Of a stretch of DNA of 64,000 bases, positions 42,107 to 50,921 are shown piece after piece. The notes below the pieces were generated by a model. That model was not told where the DNA came from, ran no database searches, and saw only the letters and a program-made list of their open reading frames with translations. The first letter of the stretch is position 1. Every line of letters begins with the position of its first letter. Source of the DNA: Streptomyces sp. MST-110588 (lineage in GTDB: Bacteria > Actinomycetota > Actinomycetes > Streptomycetales > Streptomycetaceae); NCBI RefSeq assembly GCF_022695595.1, contig NZ_CP074380.1, forward strand, positions 7,220,501-7,284,500, in the 5' to 3' direction. A program made the position numbers and the translations under genes.

Positions 42107-43375
42107 TCAGGAGCCGAGCCGGCGCAGCAGCCTGCGGGCATGTGCCAGCAGGGACCCGAACAGCGCGATGGCCCCCGGATCGTCGGGTGTCTGGGCGGCC
42201 AGTCGCTTCTGGAGCGACTCGTGGGTGTCCTGGGCGTGCCGCAGCGCCCGGGACAGCTCCTCGCGTGCGGCGTCCCGGTCCGGGCCGGTCATGCTGCGCC
42301 CGTAGGTGTCGGTCGCGGCGGCGACCTGACGCAGGAACGCGGCGTAGGACTCGGTGGTCTCCGCGTCCGGCTTGGTGATCGGGCCGATGCAGTCGGCGTC
42401 GCTGTCGCTGGCGGCGTCGGTTTCGGTGCTGGTTGCGGTGCCGGTGCCGGCGTCCGAGCCGGCAGCGGCAGGGGAACCGGAGCCCGGACCGCCCCCGTCG
42501 TGGGAGCCGGCGTCCTCGGACGCGTCCAGGAGCGTACGGGTCAGCCCCTGGATCTGCTCCGCCACCTCCTCCAGGGTGGACAGCAGCCCCTCGAACTCCG
42601 ACTGCGCCCGCACCAGTTCGGTACGCCACCGGCGGTCCGGGTTCAGCCGGGCGCTCTCCTTGCTCCAGTCGACGGCGGAGCGCACCCGGCGCAGCAGCCG
42701 CGGCAGCCGCCGGGCCCGGTCCCACCAGCCCAGCGTCTGCCGGTTGGTCCACGGCTCGGTCAGGCCGTCCGCCACGGCCTCCAGGATGCCCACGCACTCG
42801 GCGATCACCTCCCGTACCGCCTGACGGGTGCTGCGCAGGTGGGCCGGCGGCCGTACCAGGGCGTTGACGCCGATGCCCAGGGCCGCACCGATCAGCGCGG
42901 CCAGCACCCGGTCGGTCGCCACGGACACCGACACCGGCCCGCCGACCAGGGTGAACAGCGCCGAGGTCGCGCTGTAGATCCCCTGGTCGCCCAGGCGCGG
43001 CCAGTTGCCGACCAGCAGCGTCACGGGCAGCACCACGGCCATCGCCGCCGCCGTGCTGTGCAGCAGCAGGCTCACGGCGGTGGCGAGCATGGTGCCGAAG
43101 GCGATGGCGAAGGTCTGCTGGAGCCCCTGGGCGACCGAGCGGTAGACGGTGGACTGGACGAGCACCACGGCCACCCAGGGCGCCATCAGGGCGAGGGTGT
43201 CGGGCAGCAGCCACTGGGCGAGCGCCCAGGCGGCGGCAGCGGCCAGCGCCGCCTTGAGGGACTGGACGACCAGGTCGCGTTCCCGGCCGGGGCCGGACCA
43301 CGCCTGCCGTACGGACCGTAGGACGGCGCTGCTCTCCTGGCGTACCGCGTCGGTGACCTGCTGTTTTGCGATCAT
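42107..43375 (-). CDS. FUSC/aromatic acid exporter-like membrane protein
   Basis: A 422-aa protein with an N-terminal block of about six helices: SLKAALAAAAAWALAQWLL, TLALMAPWVAVVLVQSTVY, FAIAFGTMLATAVSLLLHS, MAVVLPVTLLVGNWPRLGD, TSALFTLVGGPVSVSVA and RVLAALIGAALGIGVNALV. A long cytosolic helical region follows. This is the layout of ArAE/FUSC proteins such as AaeB and YccS. A Thr/Ser/Asp-rich low-complexity linker (about 320-350) is encoded by CGGTGCCGGT-like repeats. The ATG at 43375 follows poorly conserved signals. Likely an efflux component for aromatic or carboxylic acids. Confidence 0.8.
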   Translation of the reverse strand: MIAKQQVTDAVRQESSAVLRSVRQAWSGPGRERDLVVQSLKAALAAAAAWALAQWLLPDTLALMAPWVAVVLVQSTVYRSVAQGLQQTFAIAFGTMLATAVSLLLHSTAAAMAVVLPVTLLVGNWPRLGDQGIYSATSALFTLVGGPVSVSVATDRVLAALIGAALGIGVNALVRPPAHLRSTRQAVREVIAECVGILEAVADGLTEPWTNRQTLGWWDRARRLPRLLRRVRSAVDWSKESARLNPDRRWRTELVRAQSEFEGLLSTLEEVAEQIQGLTRTLLDASEDAGSHDGGGPGSGSPAAAGSDAGTGTATSTETDAASDSDADCIGPITKPDAETTESYAAFLRQVAAATDTYGRSMTGPDRDAAREELSRALRHAQDTHESLQKRLAAQTPDDPGAIALFGSLLAHARRLLRRLGS

Positions 43376-43563
43376 GCATGCTCCGGTGCTCGGTGGTCGT
43401 GCTACTTCCGTGCGTACGGCGGGTGGTTCCCACGGGTCCATTTCCCCGGGCGCCACACGGGTACCAGAGCAGCGCGTTCCCAGACGTGCGACATACCGGG
43501 CGGGTTTCCGGGCACCCGGACCACTCCGGACGCGGACCTGCGGCGCCGCGCCCCGGCAGCACC

Positions 43564-43650
43564 ATGAGCACGGCACCTGAGCACGGCGTTTACGACCACA
43601 GCACCTATGACCACAGCTTTACGAGCACAGCACCCATGAGCACGGCCCGG
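43564..43650 (+). repeat. Imperfect direct repeats in the leader of the NDH-2 operon
   Basis: Six degenerate 14-15 bp units of the form ATGAGCACGGCACC / ACGACCACAGCACC lie about 30-115 bp upstream of the NDH-2 GTG. A frame starting at 43564 reads through them (33 codons) but has no ribosome-binding site, so I treat it as repeat DNA or a leader rather than a gene. The 43376-43563 stretch has nothing recognisable. Confidence 0.5.
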
Positions 43651-43680
43651 CAGCACAAGGACTGAGGACTTGGAGGCCCT

Positions 43681-45096
43681 GTGACCCGCGCGACCCGAAC
43701 GCCCTCCGCCAAACGCCCCCGCATCGTGATCGTCGGGGCCGGCTTCGCCGGCTACCAGTGCGCGCGCACACTCTCCCGCACAGCACGCGGCGCCGCGGAG
43801 ATTGTGCTGGTCAACCCGCACGACTACTTCCTGTACCTGCCGCTGCTGCCCGAGGTCGCCGCCGGGGTCCTGGAGCCGCGCCGGGTCTCCGTCTCACTGA
43901 CCGGAACCCTGCCGCACGTCCGGCTGGTCCTGGGGGAGGTGGGGGACGTCGACCTGGACGAGCGGCGGCTGACCTACACCGACCCCGAAGGGCGCACCGG
44001 CACGCTCGGCTACGACCGGCTGGTGCTGACCGTCGGCAGCGTCAACAAACTCCTGCCCGTCCCGGGCGTCGCCGAGCACGCCCACGGCTTCCGCGGCATG
44101 CCCGAGGCCCTCTACCTGCGCGACCACGTCACCCGGCAGATCGAGCTGGCGGGCAGCACCGAGGACGACGCCGAGCGCGCCGCCCGTACCACCTTCGTCG
44201 TGGTCGGCGCCGGCTACACCGGCACGGAAGTGACCGCGCACGGCGTGCTGTTCACCGATGCGCTGGCCCGCCAGAACGCCGGCCTGCGCGGCGCGGGCAA
44301 GCCGCGCTGGATGCTGCTGGACCTCGCCGACCGGATCCTGCCCGAACTGGACCCCCGGCTCTCCCGCGCCGCCCACCAGGTGCTGAGCAGGCGCGGCGTG
44401 GACGTCCGCACCGGCACCTCCGTCAAGGAGGCCACCTCCGACGGGGTGCTGCTGGACGACGGGTCGTTCGTGGCCACCCGCTCGCTGATCTGGTGCGTGG
44501 GGGTGCGTCCGGATCCGCTCGTCGCCTCGCTGGGCCTGCCCATCGAGCGCGGCCGGCTGTGTGTCGACAAATATCTGCGGGTGCCCGGCCACCCGGAGGT
44601 GCTGGCCTGCGGTGACGCGGCGGCCGTACCCGACCTGACCCGGCCGGGTGAGTTCACGCCGATGACGGCCCAGCACGCCCAGCGCCAGGGCAGGGTCGCC
44701 GCCCACAACATCGCCGCCTCCTACGGGAAGGGCGAGATACGTCCGTACAAGCACAACGACCTGGGCTTCATGGTCGACCTCGGCGGCATCCAGGCCGCCG
44801 CCAACCCCCTGCACCTGCCACTGTCCGGCCCGTTCGCCAACCTCGTCACCCGCGGCTACCACCTCATGGCGATGCCCGGCAACCGCGTACGGGTCGCCGC
44901 CGACTGGACGCTGGAGGCGCTGCTGCCGCGCCAGGGCGTCCAACTGGGGCTGGTCCGCTCCGGATCGGTCCCGCTGGACGCGGCCACCCCCGAACTGGCC
45001 CGGGTGCCCGCGGGGCCCGGCCGCGAGGACGGCTCCGGCCAGGGGAACGGCCGGCCGCAGACCGGGGAATCCCACGGACCCGGAGGAACCGCATGA
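43681..45096 (+). CDS. Type II NADH dehydrogenase-like FAD oxidoreductase
   Basis: A 471-aa NDH-2 family flavoprotein: FAD site RIVIVGAGFAGYQCART at the N-terminus, YDYFLYLPLLPEVAAGVLEP-type segment (FLYLPLLPEVAAG) typical of NDH-2, NADH site FVVVGAGYTGTEVTA, and VLACGDAAAVPDLTRPGEF with QHAQRQGRVAAHNI. The C-terminus lacks a clear membrane helix and ends in a Gly-rich tail. It would pass electrons from NADH to quinone. Its stop overlaps the transketolase start (ATGA), so they are co-translated. Confidence 0.87.
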   Translation: MTRATRTPSAKRPRIVIVGAGFAGYQCARTLSRTARGAAEIVLVNPHDYFLYLPLLPEVAAGVLEPRRVSVSLTGTLPHVRLVLGEVGDVDLDERRLTYTDPEGRTGTLGYDRLVLTVGSVNKLLPVPGVAEHAHGFRGMPEALYLRDHVTRQIELAGSTEDDAERAARTTFVVVGAGYTGTEVTAHGVLFTDALARQNAGLRGAGKPRWMLLDLADRILPELDPRLSRAAHQVLSRRGVDVRTGTSVKEATSDGVLLDDGSFVATRSLIWCVGVRPDPLVASLGLPIERGRLCVDKYLRVPGHPEVLACGDAAAVPDLTRPGEFTPMTAQHAQRQGRVAAHNIAASYGKGEIRPYKHNDLGFMVDLGGIQAAANPLHLPLSGPFANLVTRGYHLMAMPGNRVRVAADWTLEALLPRQGVQLGLVRSGSVPLDAATPELARVPAGPGREDGSGQGNGRPQTGESHGPGGTA

Positions 45097-47068
45097 CCAC
45101 CGAGCACCCTTACGACGACACCGGCGCCGGCGGCGAGCCGCGCCCCGCCGCCACCGGATCCCGGGCCGCCGGGTCCGCCGCCACCGGACCCGAGGCCGTC
45201 GGACCCGACACCATCAGCGCCGGCGACCGCGGCCGGCACGCCATGCTGCGGGAGCTGGCCCAGCAGCTCCGCGTGGACTCCGTACGGGCCGCGGACGCCG
45301 CCGGCTCCGGCCACCCCACCTCCTCGATGTCCGCCGCCGAACTGGCCGCCGTGCTGCTCGCCGGGCATCTGCGCTACGACTTCACCTGGCCCGAACACCC
45401 CGGCAACGACCATCTGATCTTCTCCAAGGGGCACGCCTCACCGCTGGTGTACGCGCTGGGCAAGGCCGCCGGCGCGCTCACCGACGAGCAACTGCTCACC
45501 TTCCGCAAGCGCGGCAGCATCCTGGAGGGGCACCCCACCCCCGGATCCCCTGGGTGGACGTCGCCACCGGCTCGCTGGGCCAGGGGCTGCCGATCGGCGT
45601 CGGGGTGGCCCTGGCGGGACGCGACCTGGACCATGTGCCCTACCACGTCTGGGTGCTGTGCGGGGACAGCGAGATGGCCGAGGGCTCGATGTGGGAGGCG
45701 TTCGAGCACGCCGGGTTCGAACACCTGGACAACCTCACCGCCGTCATCGACGTCAACCGCCTGGGCCAGCGCGGTCCCACCCGCCACGGCTGGGACCTGG
45801 ACGCCTACACACGCCGCATACGGGCCTTCGGCTGGCACACCATCGAGATCGACGGGCACGACACACAGGCGGTCGACCGCGCCTACGGCGAGGCCCGGTC
45901 CACCGTCGGCCGGCCCACCGCGATCCTCGCCCGTACCCGCAAGGGCCGGGGGGTCGCCGCCGTGGAGGACCAGGAGGGCAAGCACGGCAAGCCGCTGCCC
46001 GACGCCGCGGCGGCCGTCGCGGAACTCGGCGGCGTACGCGACCTCCAGATCAAGGTGCATCCGCCGCTGGACACCGAACGGCAGGTGTGGCCCGGCGGCG
46101 GGGACCCGGCACTGCCGCGCTACGAGATCGGCGAGGAGGTCGCCACCCGCAACGCCTTCGGCGAGGCGCTGGCCGCACTGGGCACCGCGCGCGGCGACGT
46201 GGTCGCCCTGGACGGCGAGGTCGGCGACTCCACCCGGACCAAGGTCTTCGCCGACGAGCACCCGGACCGGTTCTTCGAGTGCTACATCGCCGAACAGCAG
46301 ATGGTGGCCGCGGCGGTCGGCATGCAGGTACGCGGCTGGCTGCCGTACGCCTCGACGTTCGCCGCCTTCTTCAGCCGCGCGTACGACTTCGTCCGCATGG
46401 CCGCCGTCAGCCGCGCCGACATCAACCTCGTCGGCTCGCACGCGGGCGTGGCCATCGGCGAGGACGGGCCCTCCCAGATGGGCCTGGAGGACCTGGCCGC
46501 CTTCCGGGCGGTGCACGGCAGCACGGTGCTCTACCCGTGCGACGCCAACCAGGCCGCCCATCTGGTCGCCGCCATGGCCGACGCCGAGGGCATCCGCTAT
46601 CTGCGCACCTCGCGCGGCGGTCTGCCGGTCATCTACGACCCGTCGGAGAACTTCCCGATCGGCGGCAGCAAGACCCTGCGCGCCACCGAAGGGGACCAGA
46701 TCACCATCGTGGGCGCGGGGGTGACCGTCCACGAGGCGCTGGCCGCCGCGGACGCCCTGGCGGCGGAGGGCGTGCCGGCCCGGGTCATCGACCTGTACTC
46801 GCTCAAGCCGGTGGACATCCCGGCCCTGCGGGAGGCCGCCGAGGTCACCGGCCGGATCATCACCGTGGAGGACCACCACCCCGAAGGCGGCCTGGGTGAC
46901 GCGGTGCTGGACGCCTTCACCGACGGCCGTCCCGTGCCGTGCCTGGCCCGGCTGGCCGTACGCACCATGCCGGGGTCGGCCACACCGGCCGAGCAGTTGC
47001 GGGGCGCGGGCATCGACGCCCAGACCATCGCCGCCACGGCGCGCGGCATGCTCGCCACCACCGCCTGA
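45093..47068 (+). pseudogene. Transketolase, 1-nt frameshift in a C run
   Basis: The N-terminal part (from MTTEHPYDDTG) gives the thiamine enzyme motifs VDSVRAADAAGSGHPTSSMS and HLIFSKGHASPLVYA, then goes out of frame after EGHPTP. Adding one C to the C5 run at 45538-45542 restores HPTPRIPWVDVATGSLGQG and continues with the TPP motif GDSEMAEGSMWEA, then EQQMVAAAVGMQ and the transketolase C domain to AARGMLATTA. The joined product of about 658 aa is full length with all three domains. An N-terminal Thr/Ala/Gly-rich extension is present. Whether it is a classic transketolase or a DXS-like variant is unresolved; it lies in an operon with NDH-2 and an epimerase. Confidence 0.85.
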
Positions 47069-47135
47069 CAGCGGGCGCACGGCATCGGAACCACGGCACG
47101 GCACCGGAACCGGGGGCGACGAAAGGAGCGGGCCC

Positions 47136-48227
47136 ATGGCGAAGAACACGAAACAGGCGGGCGGCGGCAAGCGGGTCGTGGTCGTCGGCGCGACCGGCAA
47201 CGTCGGCACCAGCGTGGTACAGGCCCTCGCCGAGGACCCCGACGTCGCCTCGGTGCTCGGCATCGCCCGCCGCGTCCCCGACTGGACGCCGCCCAAGGCC
47301 GAATGGGCGAGCGCCGACATCGGGCAGGAGAGCGGCCGGGCCACGCTGGGCGGACGCTTCGCCGGGGCGGACGCCGTCATCAACCTGGCCTGGCTCTTCC
47401 AGCCCACGCACAATCCCGCGGTCACCTGGAGCACCAACGTCCTGGGCGGCATCGCCGTCTTCCGGGCCGCCGCCGAGGCCGAGGTGCCCGCCCTGATCCA
47501 CGCCTCCTCGGTCGGCGCGTACTCGCCCGGCCCCAAGGACCGCGCCGTGGACGAGTCCTGGCCCACCCACGGCTGGCCGGAGGCCGCGTACTGCCGCGAG
47601 AAGTCCTACCTCGAACGTGTCCTGGACGACTTCGAGCGCACCCACACCGGCATGCGCGTGGTACGGATGCGGCCCGGCTTCCTCTTCAAGGAGGCGGCGG
47701 CATCCGAACAGCGCCGCCTGTTCGCCGGCCCGCTGGTCCCCGGCCGGCTCGTCCGTCCCGGGCTGCTGCCCTTCGTGCCCGACATCCCGGGACTGCGCTT
47801 CCAGGTCCTGCACACCGACGACGCGGCCGACGCCTTCCGCCGTGCCGTCCACCGCGACGTCCGCGGCGCCTTCAACCTCGCCGCCGGGCCGCCGGTGGAC
47901 GCCGAACTGCTCGCCGGGATCCTCCACGCGCGTACGGTCCGCCTCCCGCGCCGGGCGGCCCGCGCCGCCGTGTCGGCCGCGTGGGGCCTGCGCCTGGTCC
48001 CCGCCTCACCACATCTGCTCGGCGCGGCGCTGACCCTGCCGCTGATGGACTGCGCCCGCGCCCACGCCGAACTGGACTGGCACCCCGAACACACGGCCGT
48101 CGACGCCCTGCGGGAGTTCCTGCGGGGCCTGCGCCGGGGGAGCGGCATGCACACCCCGCCGCTGGCGGCCAGGGTCCGCGGCGGACGCGCCCACGAACTG
48201 GCCACGGGAGCCGGCGTACGACCGTAA
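47136..48227 (+). CDS. NAD-dependent epimerase/dehydratase (extended SDR)
   Basis: A 363-aa extended SDR: Rossmann GxxGxxG in VVVVGATGNVGTSVVQAL, NLAWLFQPTHNPAVTWSTNVLG in the middle, the catalytic Ser in IHASSVGAYSPGP and Y-x-x-x-K as YCREKSYLE (Y in AAYCREK). The ATG has GAAAGGAG at the right spacing. It follows transketolase by 67 bp, on the same strand. Functionally it may reduce or epimerise a nucleotide sugar or a ketone; the substrate is not readable. Confidence 0.88.
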   Translation: MAKNTKQAGGGKRVVVVGATGNVGTSVVQALAEDPDVASVLGIARRVPDWTPPKAEWASADIGQESGRATLGGRFAGADAVINLAWLFQPTHNPAVTWSTNVLGGIAVFRAAAEAEVPALIHASSVGAYSPGPKDRAVDESWPTHGWPEAAYCREKSYLERVLDDFERTHTGMRVVRMRPGFLFKEAAASEQRRLFAGPLVPGRLVRPGLLPFVPDIPGLRFQVLHTDDAADAFRRAVHRDVRGAFNLAAGPPVDAELLAGILHARTVRLPRRAARAAVSAAWGLRLVPASPHLLGAALTLPLMDCARAHAELDWHPEHTAVDALREFLRGLRRGSGMHTPPLAARVRGGRAHELATGAGVRP

Positions 48228-48387
48228 GAACCGGCTGGTCGACGACGGCACGGAGGTCCTCGGCGCCCTGGCCGCCGCGACCGCGGGCGCCGGAGTGGGA
48301 GGAGCGTTCACGATGCTGGTCGTCGTCCTGCGCGGTCTCCTGCGCAAGGCGACGGAGCTGCGGACCGAGATCGCCGGGGTGAACTGA
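48226..48387 (+). pseudogene. DUF2975 membrane protein C-terminal fragment
   Basis: The frame ending TGA at 48385 encodes a transmembrane helix and tail (GALAAATAGAGVGGAFTMLV, then VVLRGLLRKATELRTEIAG) matching the end of DUF2975 proteins. These usually pair with a following XRE regulator, exactly as here. The upstream part of the gene is missing: it abuts the stop of the SDR gene. A fragment only. Confidence 0.6.
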
Positions 48388-48645
48388 TGGCGATCGTCGT
48401 CCGACTCGACCGTCGGCTCGCCGCACGCGGAACGTCGGTCGGCGAGTTCGCCGAGGCCGTCGGCATCACGCCCGCCCCACATCGCCGTACTGAAGAACGG
48501 CCGCGCCAAGGCCGTACGGTTCACTGCCCTCGACGCCATCTGCCGCGCCCTGGACTGCCGGCCCGGCGACGTACTGCGCCGGGTGCCCGACGGCGACGCG
48601 GAGGACAACGCGGTGGACTCGCCTGCGGATCAGGAACGGCGGTGA
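48387..48645 (+). pseudogene. XRE-family regulator, frameshifted by one extra C
   Basis: The ATG overlaps the DUF2975 stop (TGATG). The frame encodes an HTH start, VVRLDRRLAARGTSVGEFAE, then diverges. Removing one C from the CCCC at 48475-48478 restores PAHIAVLKNGRAKAVRFTAL and DAICRALDCRPGDVLRRVPD to a TGA at 48645, an 85-aa Cro/CI-like protein of the YozG kind that usually accompanies DUF2975. One-base indel in a C run. Confidence 0.75.
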
Positions 48646-48652
48646 GGAGCTG

Positions 48653-48913
48653 TTGGAGCTGTTCCTGGAGCCGTACGGGAGCGACCACTGGCTGGTTCCC
48701 GGCGAGACCTTCGTGGTCTGGACGGTCGGTTCGGTGGGCGGTGACGGTCCCTGGTCCGGGACGACACGTGGTAACGAGCCCTTCGAGGCCGACTACCGGC
48801 CGGGTTCGGCGACGGTGCACGCCAACGGCGTGCACAGCCATGTGACCGATGAGGACGGCAACGAGATCGACCGCGGTCACCGGCGACCGGACGCCACCGG
48901 TCCCTCGGCATGA
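48653..48913 (+). CDS. Hypothetical protein, possible immunity-like or beta-sandwich protein
   Basis: An 86-residue frame with sensible composition: LFLEPYGSDHWLVPGETFVV looks like a beta-strand sandwich (similar to Streptomyces LEPYGSDHWL proteins of unknown function). The start is uncertain: TTG at 48653 is in frame, but the sense-like pattern RIRNGGEELLE continues upstream. No family assigned. Confidence 0.45.
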   Translation: MELFLEPYGSDHWLVPGETFVVWTVGSVGGDGPWSGTTRGNEPFEADYRPGSATVHANGVHSHVTDEDGNEIDRGHRRPDATGPSA

Positions 48914-48941
48914 CCACGCACGGCCCCCAATGTGCGGCAGA

Positions 48942-50023
48942 ACTAGATGTACTGGCCCGTGAGGTTGGGGACGCGGCTGGCGGGTGGTTTCCCTTGCAGC
49001 GCGGTGTGGCCGCGGTGGTGATTGTAGGTGTGGAGCCAGCCGGGGAAGGCGTCGCGTCGTTCCTGCTCCGAGCGGTAGGGGCGGGCGTAGGCCCACTCGT
49101 CCAGCAGCGTGCGGTTGAAGCGTTCGACCTTGCCATTGGTCTGGGGCCGGTAGGGCCGGGTGCGTTTGTGCGTGATCCCGGCCCGGGCCAGCTCGTCTTG
49201 CCAGTCGTGTGAGCGGTAGCAGGCGCCGTTGTCGGTCAGCACCCGCTCGACGGTGATGCCGCACTCGGCGAAGAAAGCGTGGGCCCGCTTCCAGAAGCTG
49301 GTGGCTGTTTCCTTCTTCTCGTCGGTGTGGATCTCGCTGTAGGCCAGGCGGGAGTGGTCGTCGACGGCGGTGTGCAAGTAGCTGTAGCCGACGTTCGAGC
49401 GGGTCTTTCGGCCTGTCTGCCGGCCCAGGACCTTGTGTCCGCCGCCGTCGGGGATGTTGCCGAGTTTCTTGATGTCGACGTGGACCAGTTCGCCTGGCCG
49501 TTGGCGTTCGTAGCGGCGTATGACAGGGCCGGTTGCCCGGTCCAGATGCGCGAGGCGGGCCAGGCCGTAGCGAGTCAGCACGCGGTGCACGGTCGAGGGC
49601 ACCAGCCGCAGCAGGCCCGCGATGCGGGCTGGTCCCCAGCGGCGCAGGACACGAACCTTGATGATGCGGCGCTCGGTGCGGGTGGGGGTGCGGCGCGGGC
49701 TTGTGCGCGGGCGGGAGGAGCGGTCGCACATCCCGGCCTCACCGAACCGCCGGTAGCGCTCAGCCCACCGCTGGGCTGTCGTCGGCGAGACCTGGAAGCG
49801 TTCCGCGGCGCGCCTGAGGGGCCAGTTGTCCTCGACCACGCAGCGAGCCAGACGCAGGCGGCCTGTCTCGGTCAGGGGTGCATTACGGTGGGGCACGAGG
49901 GCCTTTCTGTTGCTGGTGCAGATGTCGCAATCCACACCAGGCCAGAAGGCCCTCACCCATTTCAAGATCGATCAGCCGTGAGCCCTGTCACCGTCCACAA
50001 CCTCCCGGAACAGAACAACTAGA
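48942..50023 (-). mobile_element. IS481-family insertion sequence with 6-bp target duplications
   Basis: Imperfect terminal inverted repeats TGTaCTGgcCCGtGAGGTTG (from 48948) and its mate reading inward from 50017 enclose one transposase gene. Identical 6-bp ACTAGA direct repeats at 48942-48947 and 50018-50023 are the target-site duplication. The element proper is 1070 bp (48948-50017). The transposase stop TAG lies in the left duplication, and the TAG of the adjacent blaB gene lies in the right one, so the insertion sits exactly at blaB's 3' end without harming it. IR similarity and intact termini imply recent movement. Confidence 0.88.
48943..49896 (-). CDS. IS481-family transposase (DDE)
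   Basis: A 317-aa transposase read from GTG at 49896 (VPHRNAPLTETGRL); an ATG at 49965 would add a doubtful stretch. It has an N-terminal HTH pair (RRAAERFQVSPTTAQRWAER) and the integrase-type catalytic core: VHVDIKKLGN (first Asp), VLTDNGACYRS (second Asp) and TNGKVERFNRTL (Glu). Full-length and without frameshifts, so probably still active. The last codon and stop use target DNA. Confidence 0.9.
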   Translation of the reverse strand: MPHRNAPLTETGRLRLARCVVEDNWPLRRAAERFQVSPTTAQRWAERYRRFGEAGMCDRSSRPRTSPRRTPTRTERRIIKVRVLRRWGPARIAGLLRLVPSTVHRVLTRYGLARLAHLDRATGPVIRRYERQRPGELVHVDIKKLGNIPDGGGHKVLGRQTGRKTRSNVGYSYLHTAVDDHSRLAYSEIHTDEKKETATSFWKRAHAFFAECGITVERVLTDNGACYRSHDWQDELARAGITHKRTRPYRPQTNGKVERFNRTLLDEWAYARPYRSEQERRDAFPGWLHTYNHHRGHTALQGKPPASRVPNLTGQYI

Positions 50024-50921
50024 GCTGCCGCAGATGGTCCCGCAGGGTGCGGGCGACCTGGGACATCAGGGCGTCGGCACCGGGCTGGGTGCCGGCCGGG
50101 ACGAGGGACTCGGTCAGAACGGCTATGGCGAAGGCCATTCCGTCGGAGTGCTCGACGACACCGATCTCGTGGCGGAGGTTCAAGAGCGTGCCGGTCTTGG
50201 AGGACCAGGTGGTGGCGTCGGAGCTGAAGTCCGGGGCGAGGCGGTGCCGCAGCACGTTGTTGGCCATGAGGTCGCGTACCCGCCCGGCCACTTCGGGGTC
50301 GATCGCCGAGGGTCTCCACAGGGCCTGGAGCAGCCCGGCGTAGGCGCGTGCGCTGCCGGTGTTGGCGCGGGTGGTGTCGAGCTGGGGCACCCGGTGCCCG
50401 CGTCCGCCGGTGCCGGCGTCGATGGCCAGGGCGTAGGCGAGGTGGGCCTCGGCGGGATCGAAGCGTTCCACGGGCGTGTCGGACAGTTCGCGCATCGTGT
50501 GCCGTACGGTGATGCCGCCCAGGCCGAACTCGCGGAGGATGGCGGTGACCTGGTCGGGCGGGGTCAGGTCGAACAGGGCGTCGGCGGCCGTTCCGTCGCT
50601 CAGACAGGTGCTCAGGTAGAGCAGGTCCTCGACCGCGATCCGGACGGGGTGGCGGAAACGGCTCAGCCCGGTGGGGCCGGGTGTGGTGATCCGTCCGGGC
50701 GGTACGTCCAGCATCATCGCGCCGTGGAGTTCGCCGCGCCGGATGCGCTCCAGGGTCGCCAGCGCGAGCGGGACCTTGACCAGGGAGGCGGTGGGCAGCT
50801 CGGTGTCCGGCTCGATGCCCAGCTCCTCCCCCGTGTGCAGGTTCCGTACGAGCAGAGTGCCGTGCAGGCCGCCGTCGTGCAGTTGGCGGCGCATCTCGCG
50901 CAGCAGTGCCTCGGTGTTCAC
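50019..50921 (-). CDS. blaB: BlaB-like penicillin-recognising protein, bla regulator
   Basis: A 300-aa serine beta-lactamase/DD-peptidase fold: S46-L-V-K49 (first motif), S108-D-G110 where active class A enzymes have SDN, and K242-T-G244. The class A Glu166-type loop is not apparent. In S. cacaoi BlaB, encoded beside BlaA and opposite BlaL, is needed for beta-lactamase induction and resembles serine penicillin-binding proteins without shown hydrolysis. Its GTG overlaps the LysR stop (GTGA), so it is coupled to blaA. An IS481 copy ends in its TAG. Confidence 0.8.
   Translation of the reverse strand: MNTEALLREMRRQLHDGGLHGTLLVRNLHTGEELGIEPDTELPTASLVKVPLALATLERIRRGELHGAMMLDVPPGRITTPGPTGLSRFRHPVRIAVEDLLYLSTCLSDGTAADALFDLTPPDQVTAILREFGLGGITVRHTMRELSDTPVERFDPAEAHLAYALAIDAGTGGRGHRVPQLDTTRANTGSARAYAGLLQALWRPSAIDPEVAGRVRDLMANNVLRHRLAPDFSSDATTWSSKTGTLLNLRHEIGVVEHSDGMAFAIAVLTESLVPAGTQPGADALMSQVARTLRDHLRQL

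Noticed and set aside
43564..43665. 33-codon ORF in the NDH-2 leader
   Set aside because: No Shine-Dalgarno, made entirely of degenerate repeats. Listed only as a repeat.
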